A stretch of DNA of 64,000 nucleotides from an uncultured Eubacteriales bacterium. GTDB taxonomy: Bacteria > Bacillota > Clostridia > Oscillospirales > UBA644. Positions 1 through 7,234 of this stretch are shown piece by piece. Below the pieces are notes generated by a model that made no database searches, was not told the origin of the DNA, and was given only the letters and a program-made list of their open reading frames with translations. The DNA lies in NCBI GenBank assembly GCA_934501435.1, contig CAKSTW010000004.1, positions 186,001 through 250,000 of the forward strand, in the 5' to 3' direction. The translations under genes and the position numbers were made by a program. Each line of letters starts with the position of its first letter. Position 1 is the first letter of the stretch.

Positions 1-233
1 ATTTCACCGCGACTCTGACGGTCGAGACCTCTTCTCCGAACCTCGGAATACTTTCGGAGATAACGGCGGTGCTTTCTTCGTCGAGGATATCTCTTCTTTC
101 GATGAATACGAAAGTATTGGACGACGGAAACCTGTTTATATCGCTTTCCATTCAGGTCCACAGCCTGTCGCACCTTGAAACGATAGCGAGAAAGATCGAA
201 AAACTTAACGGAGTGGCGTCGGTAAGACGCTGA
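1..233 (+). CDS. RelA/SpoT-family (p)ppGpp synthetase/hydrolase, C-terminal ACT domain (partial)
   Basis: Only the last 76 codons are in the window; the frame runs from base 3 to the TGA at 231-233. The peptide contains a pattern like an ACT regulatory domain (PNLGILSEITAVLSS, then ISLSIQVHSLSHL) and ends KLNGVASVRR, which matches the usual C-terminus of bifunctional Rel enzymes (IPGV.SVRR). The ACT domain senses amino-acid or ribosomal signals and controls the N-terminal hydrolase and synthetase domains, which lie upstream of the window. Only 10 nt separate it from dtd, the usual rel-dtd order in Firmicutes. Identification rests on the short tail and on this context. Confidence 0.8.
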   Translation, partial: FTATLTVETSSPNLGILSEITAVLSSSRISLLSMNTKVLDDGNLFISLSIQVHSLSHLETIARKIEKLNGVASVRR

Positions 234-243
234 AAGGAAATAT

Positions 244-699
244 ATGAAAGCAGTTATCCAGAGAGTAAAAAAGGCGATACTGACCGCCGATAAAAAGGGC
301 GTTTGCGGCATAAACCGCGGACTTTTCATTCTGCTCGGCGTCAAAGATACCGATACCGAAGAGGATATGCGGCTGCTTTCGTCTAAATGTTCGGGACTTC
401 GCCTTTTTGAAGACGAAAACGGGAAAACGAACCTGTCTGTCGACGATATCGGCGGAGAAATTCTTGTCGTTTCGAATTTTACGCTTTACGCCGACTGCAA
501 AAAGGGAAAACGCCCCTCCTTCATTTCCGCCGCGCGTCCCGAAAAGGCAATCCCTCTCTATGAGAGTTTTATAGAAAATCTCAAATGCGAAAAACCGATA
601 AAAACGGGCGTTTTCGGCGCGGAGATGCAGATACTTGCCGAAAACGACGGACCCGTAACGATAGTTATTGACAGCGAGGACTTGAAACATGGAAATTAG
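244..699 (+). CDS. dtd: D-aminoacyl-tRNA deacylase
   Basis: At 151 aa it has the normal family length. It hydrolyses D-aminoacyl-tRNA (and glycyl-tRNA mischarged on tRNA-Ala), releasing free tRNA in the cytoplasm. It starts MKAVIQRVKKA, carries the family motif VVSNFTLYAD (usually SQFTL) near residue 78, and ends with the second active-site motif NDGPVTIVID, whose Gly-Pro pair is the chiral-proofreading element. The start follows an AAAGGAAA ribosome site. It sits directly behind a rel gene and overlaps the following MBL gene by 11 nt, so the three are probably cotranscribed and translationally coupled. Confidence 0.93.
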   Translation: MKAVIQRVKKAILTADKKGVCGINRGLFILLGVKDTDTEEDMRLLSSKCSGLRLFEDENGKTNLSVDDIGGEILVVSNFTLYADCKKGKRPSFISAARPEKAIPLYESFIENLKCEKPIKTGVFGAEMQILAENDGPVTIVIDSEDLKHGN

Positions 700-1300
700 A
701 AGAGCCGCCGGAGGACTTTTGCAGACGAACACCTACGTCCTTATTGCGGGGGACGACACCGTCCTTATCGACCCAGGCTGCGAAATTTCGAAAATAAGAA
801 AAAGACTTGACGGAAGGCGGGTAAACCGCATCTTTCTCACTCACGGACACCTTGACCACACCTATTTCATGGACGATTTCAAAAGGGAGGACGGCTCGGA
901 AATTTATATGCACCGCGCCGATGAACCTTTTCTTGCCGATTTTGATTTGAGTTCTCCGGGAGGAGTTCCGGACGTTCTCGAAAGACGGGAATACACGGTT
1001 GACCGTTGGATAAACGACGGCGACGTTTACTCTGTCGGGGATTCGAAGTTCGAAGTTATCCATACTCCCGGACACACCCCGGGCGGCTGTATGTTCTATT
1101 TTGAAAAGGAAAAAGTCCTTTTTTCGGGAGACACGATTTTCAGGGGCACCCGCGGCAGGACCGATTTCCCGCTTTCAAGCGCCGAAGATATCGAAAATTC
1201 GATAAGAAAGGTGCTTTCAATACTTCCCGACGACGTCATAATTTACCCCGGACACGCTTTCCCGACGACCGTCGGCAACGAGAAAAAACTTTGGTTTTAA
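689..1300 (+). CDS. MBL-fold metal-dependent hydrolase (glyoxalase II-like)
   Basis: This 203-aa cytoplasmic protein of the metallo-beta-lactamase superfamily shows the metal-binding signature THGHLDHT near residue 53, a second histidine site HTPGHTPGG near residue 130, a bridging Asp in FSGDTIF and the last His in YPGHAF. That is the full two-metal site of the glyoxalase II-like (YqgX/YcbL) subgroup. Such proteins often hydrolyse S-lactoylglutathione or related thioesters, but the substrate cannot be read from the sequence. It overlaps dtd by 11 nt and is followed one base later by hemZ; rel-dtd-MBL-hemZ is a recurring clostridial order. Confidence 0.85.
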   Translation: MEIRRAAGGLLQTNTYVLIAGDDTVLIDPGCEISKIRKRLDGRRVNRIFLTHGHLDHTYFMDDFKREDGSEIYMHRADEPFLADFDLSSPGGVPDVLERREYTVDRWINDGDVYSVGDSKFEVIHTPGHTPGGCMFYFEKEKVLFSGDTIFRGTRGRTDFPLSSAEDIENSIRKVLSILPDDVIIYPGHAFPTTVGNEKKLWF

Positions 1301-1301
1301 G

Positions 1302-2705
1302 ATGAAGATCATACTCGAAAACGTACCTCTTTTATACGACGTCCAGTGCGTATGTCTGCTTTTCTTTCCGCGGGTCTCCTTTTCGGCGGAGGACGGCAAA
1401 ATTCTCGAAGTAAGAGCCGAAAAAGACGGCGTTTACGTTAAATTTGCCGACGGGAAAACTTCTCTTTCCGAAGTTTATCCTTTCGAAAAAGAATACGATT
1501 TTTTCCGAACCGCTGTCAAAACGGCGGTTTACGGCGTATTATGTAAAGTTACGGGCAAATCGTCTCCGTGGGGAATAATCACGGGTATCCGTCCCGCGCT
1601 GCTCTACGAAAAGACGGAAGCTGTTTACGGGGATAAAACCGAAGAGGTCTTCCGCGAAAGATATCTTGTTTCCGAAGAAAAAACGCGCCTTTGCAGAGAA
1701 ACGCTCGACGGTCGCCGCCGCGCGCTCGACGCAAACCGCCCGAACGACGTTTCCGTCTATATTTCGGTGCCGTTCTGCCCGAGCAGATGTCATTACTGCT
1801 CCTTTGTTTCCTCGGCGACCGAAAAGGAAAGAAAACTTCTGCCCGAATACGTCTCGCTTTTATGTAAAGAAATGGCGGAGGTAAGAGAAAAGATAATTTC
1901 CGACGGGAAAAATCCCACGACGGTTTACGTCGGCGGAGGCACGCCGTCGGTTCTTGACGAAACGCTTACCGAAACTCTGCTTTCGGCAATAGAAAAGGAA
2001 TTTCTGAAACCTTTTGATATTAAGGAATTTACTTTCGAAGCGGGCAGACCCGATACCGTGACCGACGAAAAACTCAAAATCCTTTCGGCTCACGGCGTCG
2101 GCAGAATAAGCATAAACCCTCAGACGTTAAACAATGCGGTGCTTGAAAAAATCGGCAGGAGACACACCGCCGAAGATTTTTTCAGGGCGTACAGTCTTGC
2201 CGAAAAATATCCGTTTATAATAAACACCGACCTTATCGCAGGGCTTCCCGGAGATACCTCCGAAAGTTTTTCCGATACGGTCGATAAGATTTTTTCGCTT
2301 TCCCCCGACAACGTTACCGTTCATACCCTTTATCTCAAGCGTTCGGCGGACTTCGGCGCGGAGGAAAACGTTCCGGACGTAACGATTGCGTCGGAAAAGA
2401 CCGACGTTTCGGCGCTGCTTTCTTATATCGATAAGAAAAGACGGGAAGAGGGGTATTTCCCTTACTATTTATACAAACAGAAAAACACCGTCGGCAACAA
2501 TGAAAATATAGGTTTTGCAAAAACGGGGAAAGAATGTTTTTACAATATCTATATGATGGACGACGTTCAGGATATTTACGGAGTCGGCGCGGGCGCGGTA
2601 ACGAAAAAAATAGACCCCGCGACCCATAAAGCCGAAAGACACGGAAATACTAAATTCGCCTACAACTATATTAAGGAGAGAACCGATGTTCTTAAAAAAC
2701 AGTAA
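1302..2705 (+). CDS. hemZ: Radical SAM coproporphyrinogen dehydrogenase HemZ-type protein
   Basis: This 467-aa protein has an N-terminal extension of about 150 residues followed by a radical SAM core. The [4Fe-4S] cysteines lie in CPSRCHYC (C159, C163, C166), and a glycine-rich SAM site follows (YVGGGTPS). It belongs to the HemN/HemZ family, annotated as oxygen-independent coproporphyrinogen III oxidase. Many HemZ-like proteins lack proven activity and could act in heme or another anaerobic radical reaction. No other heme genes are nearby, so the pathway role is inferred. The gene begins 1 nt after the MBL stop and overlaps the next gene by 20 nt. Confidence 0.85.
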   Translation: MKIILENVPLLYDVQCVCLLFFPRVSFSAEDGKILEVRAEKDGVYVKFADGKTSLSEVYPFEKEYDFFRTAVKTAVYGVLCKVTGKSSPWGIITGIRPALLYEKTEAVYGDKTEEVFRERYLVSEEKTRLCRETLDGRRRALDANRPNDVSVYISVPFCPSRCHYCSFVSSATEKERKLLPEYVSLLCKEMAEVREKIISDGKNPTTVYVGGGTPSVLDETLTETLLSAIEKEFLKPFDIKEFTFEAGRPDTVTDEKLKILSAHGVGRISINPQTLNNAVLEKIGRRHTAEDFFRAYSLAEKYPFIINTDLIAGLPGDTSESFSDTVDKIFSLSPDNVTVHTLYLKRSADFGAEENVPDVTIASEKTDVSALLSYIDKKRREEGYFPYYLYKQKNTVGNNENIGFAKTGKECFYNIYMMDDVQDIYGVGAGAVTKKIDPATHKAERHGNTKFAYNYIKERTDVLKKQ

Positions 2706-3597
2706 AAATCAATACCTTATCTCAACGGTTGATTTCGCTGCCGAAAGTTGCCCGGAGGCGTTTGTCGAATACAGCGAAAAAATGTATTCCGCGAGACTTG
2801 CCGAAACGCTTTTCGCTGCTTTTGAAAAGAAGATCATTCTGGTTTCCGGTCCTTCGGCATCGGGAAAAACGACTTCCGCGATAAAACTTGCCGCGGCTTT
2901 CGAAACGCTCGGCAAACGCGCCGTCGTCGTTTCCATGGACGATTTTTATAAACACAGAACCGAAATGCCCGTCATAGACGGAAAAATAAACGCCGAAGTC
3001 ATTGAGTCGGTAGAGATCTCTTTGCTTGAAGAAAAAATGAACGAGTTCGCCCTGAACGGAAAATCCGTTCTTCCCGTTTACGATTTTGCGACGGGCAGAC
3101 GTCGGGACGGCGCGAACCCCGTAGAGGGGGAAATAATGATAGTGGAGGGACTTCACGCTCTGAACCCTCTGGTGAGAGGCCGTCTCGGGGACGCGGCATA
3201 CAGCATTTATGTAAGTCCTCATTCGGGTTATTTTCTCAAAGACGGCTCAATAGACCGCAGGGAACTGCGCTTTTTGCGGCGGCTTGTAAGGGACTATTAT
3301 CACAGGGCTTCGCCCGCCGAAAGAACTTTTGAAATGTGGGACGACGTTTCCGCGTGCGAGGACGTCTATATCCGTCCTCTCGGAAAGACCGCCGATAAAA
3401 TGCTTGATACGACTCACCCGTACGAAATATGCGTGCTGAAAAGCGAAGCGGAGAAAATTTTGGCGACTGTCGGAAAGGACAGCCCTTATTACGCCCCCGC
3501 CGAAAGACTTCTCAAATTACTTTCGTCGGTCACCCCTCTGCCGCTTTCGGTCATTCCCGAAGGCTCTCTTCTGCACGAATTTTTACCGCAAATTTAA
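2686..3597 (+). CDS. Uridine kinase-like nucleoside kinase
   Basis: The 303-aa protein has a P-loop GPSASGKTTSA near residues 53-63, a following DDFYKH typical of the uridine kinase/phosphoribulokinase family, and EGLHALNP, the Walker-B-like segment. It probably phosphorylates uridine or a related nucleoside with NTP. It differs from classical Udk by about 45 N-terminal residues before the P-loop and a long C-terminus, like the threonyl-tRNA-synthetase-associated nucleoside kinases of Clostridia that have lost the TGS domain. The chosen ATG has a strong AAGGAGAG site inside the end of hemZ, giving a 20-nt overlap. Substrate is inferred. Confidence 0.8.
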   Translation: MFLKNSKNQYLISTVDFAAESCPEAFVEYSEKMYSARLAETLFAAFEKKIILVSGPSASGKTTSAIKLAAAFETLGKRAVVVSMDDFYKHRTEMPVIDGKINAEVIESVEISLLEEKMNEFALNGKSVLPVYDFATGRRRDGANPVEGEIMIVEGLHALNPLVRGRLGDAAYSIYVSPHSGYFLKDGSIDRRELRFLRRLVRDYYHRASPAERTFEMWDDVSACEDVYIRPLGKTADKMLDTTHPYEICVLKSEAEKILATVGKDSPYYAPAERLLKLLSSVTPLPLSVIPEGSLLHEFLPQI

Positions 3598-3614
3598 AAA
3601 ATAGGAAAAACCTC

Positions 3615-3643
3615 TTGACATCGTATTCAAAATAGTGTATAAT
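3615..3643 (+). promoter_or_regulatory. Sigma-A promoter for rpsU
   Basis: TTGACA (3615-3620), a 17-nt spacer and TATAAT (3638-3643), a perfect consensus. It gives rpsU and the genes behind it their own strong promoter, independent of the nucleoside kinase operon. Confidence 0.9.
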
Positions 3644-3749
3644 GTAAAAAGAAAACTGGTAGTTTACGGTTTTTCGAATTTATGAAATCGCTGGATTTTC
3701 CGCAAAAAACGGATATTAAAAAGAACGGCGATGGAGGGAGGGACAAAGA

Positions 3750-3926
3750 ATGGCAGAAATCAGATTGAAAGAAAATGAGTCTCTGGACAATGCACTCCGT
3801 CGTTTCAAAAGACAGTGTTCCAAAGCAGGTGTTCTCGCAGAAGTAAGAAAAAGAGAGCATTATGAGAAACCTTCGGTCAGAAGAAAGAAGAAGTCGGAAG
3901 CTGCAAGAAAACGCAAATATAAATAA
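3750..3926 (+). CDS. rpsU: 30S ribosomal protein bS21
   Basis: This short gene encodes 58 aa starting MAEIRLKENESLDNALRRFK and ending with the highly basic KKKSEAARKRKYK. These are the length and tail of bS21, which sits near the 3' end of 16S rRNA and helps translation initiation. The ATG is preceded by the strong site GGAGGGAGGG. A consensus sigma-A promoter lies 107 nt upstream and an intrinsic terminator 12 nt downstream, so a short, highly expressed transcript is expected. Identification is secure. Confidence 0.97.
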   Translation: MAEIRLKENESLDNALRRFKRQCSKAGVLAEVRKREHYEKPSVRRKKKSEAARKRKYK

Positions 3927-3938
3927 GAGTCCAACTCA

Positions 3939-3972
3939 AAGGCTGTAACTGCAAGGTTACAGCCTTTTTTAC
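3939..3972 (+). terminator. Intrinsic terminator after rpsU
   Basis: An 11-bp perfect stem (AAGGCTGTAAC with GTTACAGCCTT), a 6-nt loop and a T-run ending at about 3970. It lies between rpsU and yqeG. Confidence 0.9.
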
Positions 3973-3983
3973 ACGGAGATAAT

Positions 3984-4469
3984 ATGGATAAGAAAGAATT
4001 ACTGACCCCAACCGCCGAATTCGGGCATTTTTCGGAGATAACCCCCGAATTCTTAAAGCAAAACGGAATAAAAGGGCTTTTGTGCGATATCGACGACACC
4101 CTCGTTACGCACAATTACCCTCTGCCGACAAAAGAGGTCGAAAAATGGGCAAAAGACCTTAAAAACGCCGGAATTCTGCTTTGTTTCGTTTCGAATAACT
4201 ATTATAAAAGGGTTAAACCGTTCGCCGAAAAATTAAACGTCCCGTTTTTTTGTATGTCGGGAAAGCCTTCCGAAAGAAATTATAAAAAGGCGGTCGCAGC
4301 CCTTGACCTTAAAAAAGAAGAAACGGCAATGCTCGGCGATCAGCTTTTTACCGATATAAAGGGAGCCAATCTTTTCGGGATAACTTCATATAAGGTAACC
4401 CCCATCGGCGAAAAGGCGACGCTGTGGATAAAAATTAAGAGAAAAAGGGAAAGGAAGATTGCGGAATGA
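3984..4469 (+). CDS. yqeG: YqeG-family HAD IIIA-type phosphatase
   Basis: This 161-aa cytoplasmic protein carries HAD motif I as DIDDTLVT (nucleophile and acid/base Asp, about residues 36-43), motif II around CFVSNN, a conserved Lys in FCMSGKPS, and motif III/IV in MLGDQLFTDIKGA. Family members are phosphatidylglycerophosphate-phosphatase-like or unknown phosphatases. The start ATG follows ACACGGAGATA. It overlaps the downstream AP endonuclease by ATGA, so the two are translationally coupled. It is the first gene behind the rpsU terminator, so some read-through or a weak internal promoter must supply it. Confidence 0.87.
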   Translation: MDKKELLTPTAEFGHFSEITPEFLKQNGIKGLLCDIDDTLVTHNYPLPTKEVEKWAKDLKNAGILLCFVSNNYYKRVKPFAEKLNVPFFCMSGKPSERNYKKAVAALDLKKEETAMLGDQLFTDIKGANLFGITSYKVTPIGEKATLWIKIKRKRERKIAE

Positions 4470-5320
4470 TAAAATTCGGACCTGCCGGCGTTTCGCCGAA
4501 TATGAAAAGTCTCGGCGTCAAAAAAAGTCCCGACGCCCCCGAAATATTGCATAAACTCGGACTTAACGCTTTCGAATACCAGTGCGGAAACGGGGTGCGG
4601 ATAACCGACGCCATCGCCGCCGAACTCAAAACAAACTGTGAAAAATTCGGCGTTTTCCCGTCGGTCCATTCCCCTTACTATATCTCGCTTTCGTCAATCG
4701 AAGAAGAAAAAAGAGACAAGAGCGTAGATTACATTTTGCAGACCGCCGCCGCGGCAAAGAAAATGGGAGCGCAGCGCATAGTCGTTCATTCCGGTTCGTG
4801 CGCTAAAATTTCCCGCGAAGAAGCCCTCGCGCTGGCAAAAGACACAATAAAAAAAGCGGTCGCGGCTCTCGACTCGGCGGGACTTTCCGATATTATAATC
4901 TGTCCCGAAACAATGGGGAAAATCAACCAGCTCGGAACGCTTTCGGAGGTCATGGAACTGTGTCTTGTCGACGATAGGCTTTTGCCGTGCGTCGATTTCG
5001 GACATCTCAACGCGCGAACTCTCGGCGGTATAAAAACCCCGGAGGATTACGAAGATATCCTTGACGAAATAGAAAACAAACTCGGATTTGACAGGCTCAA
5101 ATATATGCACTGTCACTTCTCGAAAATAGAATATACCGCGGGCGGCGAAAAGAGACATCTGACTTTTGACGACGAAACTTTCGGTCCCGATTTCACGCCG
5201 CTTGCCGAACTCCTTTATAAAAAAGGGCTTTGCCCGACGATAATCTGCGAATCGTCCGACGTTATGGACCGTGACGCGCTTATAATGAAAAAAACTTACG
5301 AAAGTTTTGCGGAGGCGTAA
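4466..5320 (+). CDS. nfo: Deoxyribonuclease IV / AP endonuclease family 2
   Basis: This 284-aa TIM-barrel enzyme of the Nfo/EndoIV family makes a 5' nick at abasic sites in base-excision repair. Visible metal-ligand segments in order are VHSPYYISL, VVHSGSC, CPETMGK, CVDFGHLNAR, HCHFSKIEY and ICESSD; together they supply the His, Glu and Asp residues of the tri-zinc site. Length matches the family (about 280). It starts inside the yqeG stop (ATGA overlap). A sugar isomerase-like TIM barrel is the alternative, but the motif series favours EndoIV. Confidence 0.9.
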   Translation: MIKFGPAGVSPNMKSLGVKKSPDAPEILHKLGLNAFEYQCGNGVRITDAIAAELKTNCEKFGVFPSVHSPYYISLSSIEEEKRDKSVDYILQTAAAAKKMGAQRIVVHSGSCAKISREEALALAKDTIKKAVAALDSAGLSDIIICPETMGKINQLGTLSEVMELCLVDDRLLPCVDFGHLNARTLGGIKTPEDYEDILDEIENKLGFDRLKYMHCHFSKIEYTAGGEKRHLTFDDETFGPDFTPLAELLYKKGLCPTIICESSDVMDRDALIMKKTYESFAEA

Positions 5321-5321
5321 A

Positions 5322-6389
5322 ATGATAGAAAAACTTCGTAAAATGCTGCCCGAAAAGACGGCGGCGTATATCGAAAGACCCGAAAACCGCAGATATTACA
5401 CCGGCTTTACCTCGTCGAACGGTTTTCTTTTCGTAACGAAAGATACCGCGGTCTTCTATACCGATTTCAGGTATATAATCGCCGCAAGAAACGCCGTTGA
5501 CAAGCGTATTGAGGTCCGCGAACTTGATAAAAACAGATATGAGATCGTCGCCGACCTTGTAAAAAAAGAGAATATAAATACCGTTCTTATCGAGGAAAAC
5601 AGCCTTTCCTACGCTTCGGCAAAAAAACTCGAAGACGCTGTTTCCCCCGCGAAAATAATGCCCGAAGGCGACGGTTATACGGTGTCGCTGCGGCAGATAA
5701 AGACCGAAAGTGAAATTGCGAAAATCAAAAAAGCGCAGATAATTGCCGACAAAGGCTTTGATTTTCTCTGTAAACTCATTGCCGAAAGAAAGACCGACCT
5801 TACCGAAAAAGAGGCGGCGGCGAAACTTGAGTATTTCATGAAATGCGAGGGCGCGGACGACCTTTCTTTTTCGATCATCGCCGCGTTCGGCGAAAATTCC
5901 GCCTGCCCGCACGCCGTCCCGACCGAAAGAAAAGCGAAAAAGGGCGACGCGCTGCTTTTTGACTACGGAGCAAAGGTCGACGGCTATTGCAGCGACATAA
6001 CGAGAACCGTTTTTCTTTCGGAAGCAAGCGAAAAACAGAGAAACATTTACGATATCGTGCTTTCAGCCCAGAAAGCGGCTCTCGAAACTATCAGAGAGGG
6101 AAAGACGGGAGCGGAAATCGACCGCGTCGCAAGGGATATTATTTCCTCCCGCGGCTACGGTTCTCTTTTCGGACATTCCCTCGGCCACAGCGTCGGGCTT
6201 GATATCCACGAACGTCCGAACTATTCCCCGAACGAAAACGCCGTGATAAAGGAAAACAACGTTATAACGGTCGAGCCGGGAATTTATATCGAAAACGAAT
6301 TCGGCGTGAGAATCGAAGATATCGCGGTCGTCAAACGCGACGGCTGCGAGGATATCACCGCCGCTCCGAAAGATTTTATTATAATATGA
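5322..6389 (+). CDS. Xaa-Pro aminopeptidase (M24 family)
   Basis: A 355-aa cytoplasmic aminopeptidase P-like enzyme that removes N-terminal residues ahead of proline. It has an N-terminal creatinase-like domain (about 1-125) and a C-terminal pita-bread domain with the dinuclear metal ligands: two Asp in FDYGAKVDGYCSDITRTV, His in GHSLGHSVG, Glu in EPGIYIE and Glu in RIEDIAVV. The ATG at 5322 lies 6 nt behind GGAGG that overlaps the end of the previous gene; an upstream in-frame TTG at 5307 lacks such a site. An intrinsic terminator follows, ending the yqeG-nfo-pepP unit. In many Firmicutes this gene is followed by efp, which is absent here. Confidence 0.9.
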   Translation: MIEKLRKMLPEKTAAYIERPENRRYYTGFTSSNGFLFVTKDTAVFYTDFRYIIAARNAVDKRIEVRELDKNRYEIVADLVKKENINTVLIEENSLSYASAKKLEDAVSPAKIMPEGDGYTVSLRQIKTESEIAKIKKAQIIADKGFDFLCKLIAERKTDLTEKEAAAKLEYFMKCEGADDLSFSIIAAFGENSACPHAVPTERKAKKGDALLFDYGAKVDGYCSDITRTVFLSEASEKQRNIYDIVLSAQKAALETIREGKTGAEIDRVARDIISSRGYGSLFGHSLGHSVGLDIHERPNYSPNENAVIKENNVITVEPGIYIENEFGVRIEDIAVVKRDGCEDITAAPKDFIII

Positions 6390-6393
6390 AAAC

Positions 6394-6424
6394 AACCGCA
6401 GAATTTTTTCTGCGGTTTATTTTA
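6394..6424 (+). terminator. Intrinsic terminator after the M24 peptidase
   Basis: Stem AACCGCAG / CTGCGGTT (6394-6401 with 6410-6417), T-rich loop, followed by TATTTTATC. Confidence 0.85.
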
Positions 6425-6446
6425 TCTTTTGGGACAGTTATAAATA

Positions 6447-6475
6447 TTGACATATTTTGTCAAATGTGGTAACAT
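6447..6475 (+). promoter_or_regulatory. Promoter of the candidate type I toxin RNA
   Basis: TTGACA (6447-6452), a 17-nt spacer and TAACAT (6470-6475). The -35 hexamer is half of an inverted repeat TTGACA-N5-TGTCAA (6447-6463), which could also be an operator. The transcript would begin just before the repeats at 6484. Confidence 0.75.
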
Positions 6476-6541
6476 AAATTCAAGGCACCGAGATAAACGG
6501 TAGGCGGTTAGCACTTCCTTAGAAGATAAGGAGGTGATGGC

Positions 6542-6610
6542 ATGGAATATATTTACTTAATAATAATTTTACTTATTGTTTTGGAAATATTGAAAGCTAT
6601 AAAGAGATAA
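6542..6610 (+). CDS. Candidate type I toxin, 22-aa hydrophobic peptide (Fst/holin-like)
   Basis: The ATG at 6542 lies 7 nt behind AAGGAGG and opens a 22-codon frame. It encodes MEYIYLIIILLIVLEILKAI plus KR: one membrane-spanning helix with a basic C-terminus, the form of Fst- and holin-like type I toxins that insert in the inner membrane. The stop codon is built into the 5' side of the terminator hairpin. The 5' UTR (about 60 nt) carries repeats also found in the antisense RNA. I recognise the architecture rather than a named family; toxicity is inferred. Confidence 0.65.
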   Translation: MEYIYLIIILLIVLEILKAIKR

Positions 6611-6636
6611 CCGCCATACGGCAATATGGCGGTTAT
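6607..6636. terminator. Bidirectional hairpin between toxin and antisense RNAs
   Basis: A perfect 12-bp stem, ATAACCGCCATA (6607-6618) with TATGGCGGTTAT (6625-6636), loop CGGCAA. Both converging transcripts would end here. The T-runs are weak on both sides (ATATATTAAA on plus, CTCTTTATA on minus). Confidence 0.75.
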
Positions 6637-6690
6637 ATATTAAATTAACCAACATAAGGCTGACCGCTTACTAACGGTGCCTTTTTACAT
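6607..6690 (-). ncRNA. Candidate antisense antitoxin RNA of the type I locus
   Basis: On the minus strand a perfect promoter reads TTGACA (6723-6718), 17 nt, TATAAT (6700-6695). Transcription from about 6688 to the shared hairpin gives an RNA of roughly 80 nt. It begins with the GGCACCG and GCGGTCAGC repeats and ends with the complement of the toxin terminator. It has no convincing reading frame. This matches RNA II of the enterococcal par system in layout. The exact ends are inferred. Confidence 0.65.
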
Positions 6691-6733
6691 TTGTATTATA
6701 ACAGATTCATAATACTTTGTCAAGCCCCTTATA

Positions 6734-6832
6734 TTATGAATTATTTTGCGGCAGGAGTTTCTTTTTATTTTTGAAATAATACGCAAAGCCTATGATATCG
6801 GCAAGAGCCCAGCCTATCGGGATTCGGTCATA
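6734..6832 (-). pseudogene. C-terminal remnant of a membrane protein
   Basis: A 32-codon open stretch without a start codon encodes IPIGWALADIIGFAYYF followed by KNKKK and a stop, which looks like a final membrane helix with a basic tail. A stop codon directly precedes it in frame. It overlaps the antisense promoter region. It is probably a decayed gene end rather than an expressed protein. Confidence 0.35.
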
Positions 6833-6884
6833 TCACGGTTCATGTTTTGCCTTGGAGTGCAAAACAAAATTCCGAGCCTGCGGT

Positions 6885-7124
6885 TTATTTTATTTCCTGT
6901 TCTATATTTCTGAAAATATCGTCGTCGAAAAAGTCGGGAAGAGAAATATCGAGACCGTCGCATATCTTTTTCAGCGTCGTGACCGATAGATCTTTTCTTT
7001 CGGGATTCATCATGCTGTATACAGTTGACGGTGTGACCCCCGACCTTACTGCAAGGTCGTTGAATTTAATATTTCTTTCTTTGCAGATATTCTGAATTCT
7101 CAAAACGATCGCTTCTTTTATCAT
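6885..7124 (-). CDS. XRE-family helix-turn-helix regulator
   Basis: A 79-aa single-domain DNA-binding protein. The helix-turn-helix reads FNDLAVRSGVTPSTVYSMM (about residues 22-40), followed by TTLKKICDGLDISLPDFFDD, the classic Cro/C1-type ending. The ATG at 7124 has GAGG 8 nt upstream; an in-frame GTG three codons earlier overlaps that site and is less likely. It is divergent from the SLOG gene at 7235, and the 110-bp gap holds two perfect palindromes, so it probably represses itself and its neighbour. The specific target is inferred. Confidence 0.85.
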   Translation of the reverse strand: MIKEAIVLRIQNICKERNIKFNDLAVRSGVTPSTVYSMMNPERKDLSVTTLKKICDGLDISLPDFFDDDIFRNIEQEIK

Positions 7125-7136
7125 GACGGTCACCTC

Positions 7137-7177
7137 TTAATAATATTATTAAAATATGTGACCGTGCGTATACGCAC
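7137..7177. promoter_or_regulatory. Two perfect palindromes in the XRE/SLOG divergent region (candidate operators)
   Basis: TTAATAATATTATTAA (7137-7152, 16 bp) and GTGCGTATACGCAC (7164-7177, 14 bp) are perfect palindromes; the half-site GCGTATA recurs at 7180-7186. The second abuts the -35 element of the SLOG promoter, an ideal place for repression by the XRE protein. Confidence 0.6.
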
Positions 7178-7206
7178 TTGCGTATATTTATAATATTTGA
7201 TATAAT
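7178..7206 (+). promoter_or_regulatory. Promoter of the SLOG gene
   Basis: TTGCGT (7178-7183), 17 nt, TATAAT (7201-7206). The -35 starts one base after a 14-bp palindrome. Confidence 0.75.
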
Positions 7207-7234
7207 TTACTCAAATATTTATAGGAGTGATTAT

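Larger units (their letters stand above)
6484..6681. repeat. Paired short repeats shared by sense and antisense RNAs (DRa/DRb-like)
   Basis: On the plus strand GGCACCG (6484-6490) and GCGGTTAGC (6504-6512) lie in the toxin 5' UTR. On the minus strand GGCACCG and GCGGTCAGC lie at 6681-6659, near the 5' end of the antisense RNA, with different spacing between the two elements (13 against 7 nt). The two RNAs therefore share sequence in the same order. In the known par locus, such direct repeats let the antitoxin RNA pair with the toxin mRNA. Confidence 0.7.
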
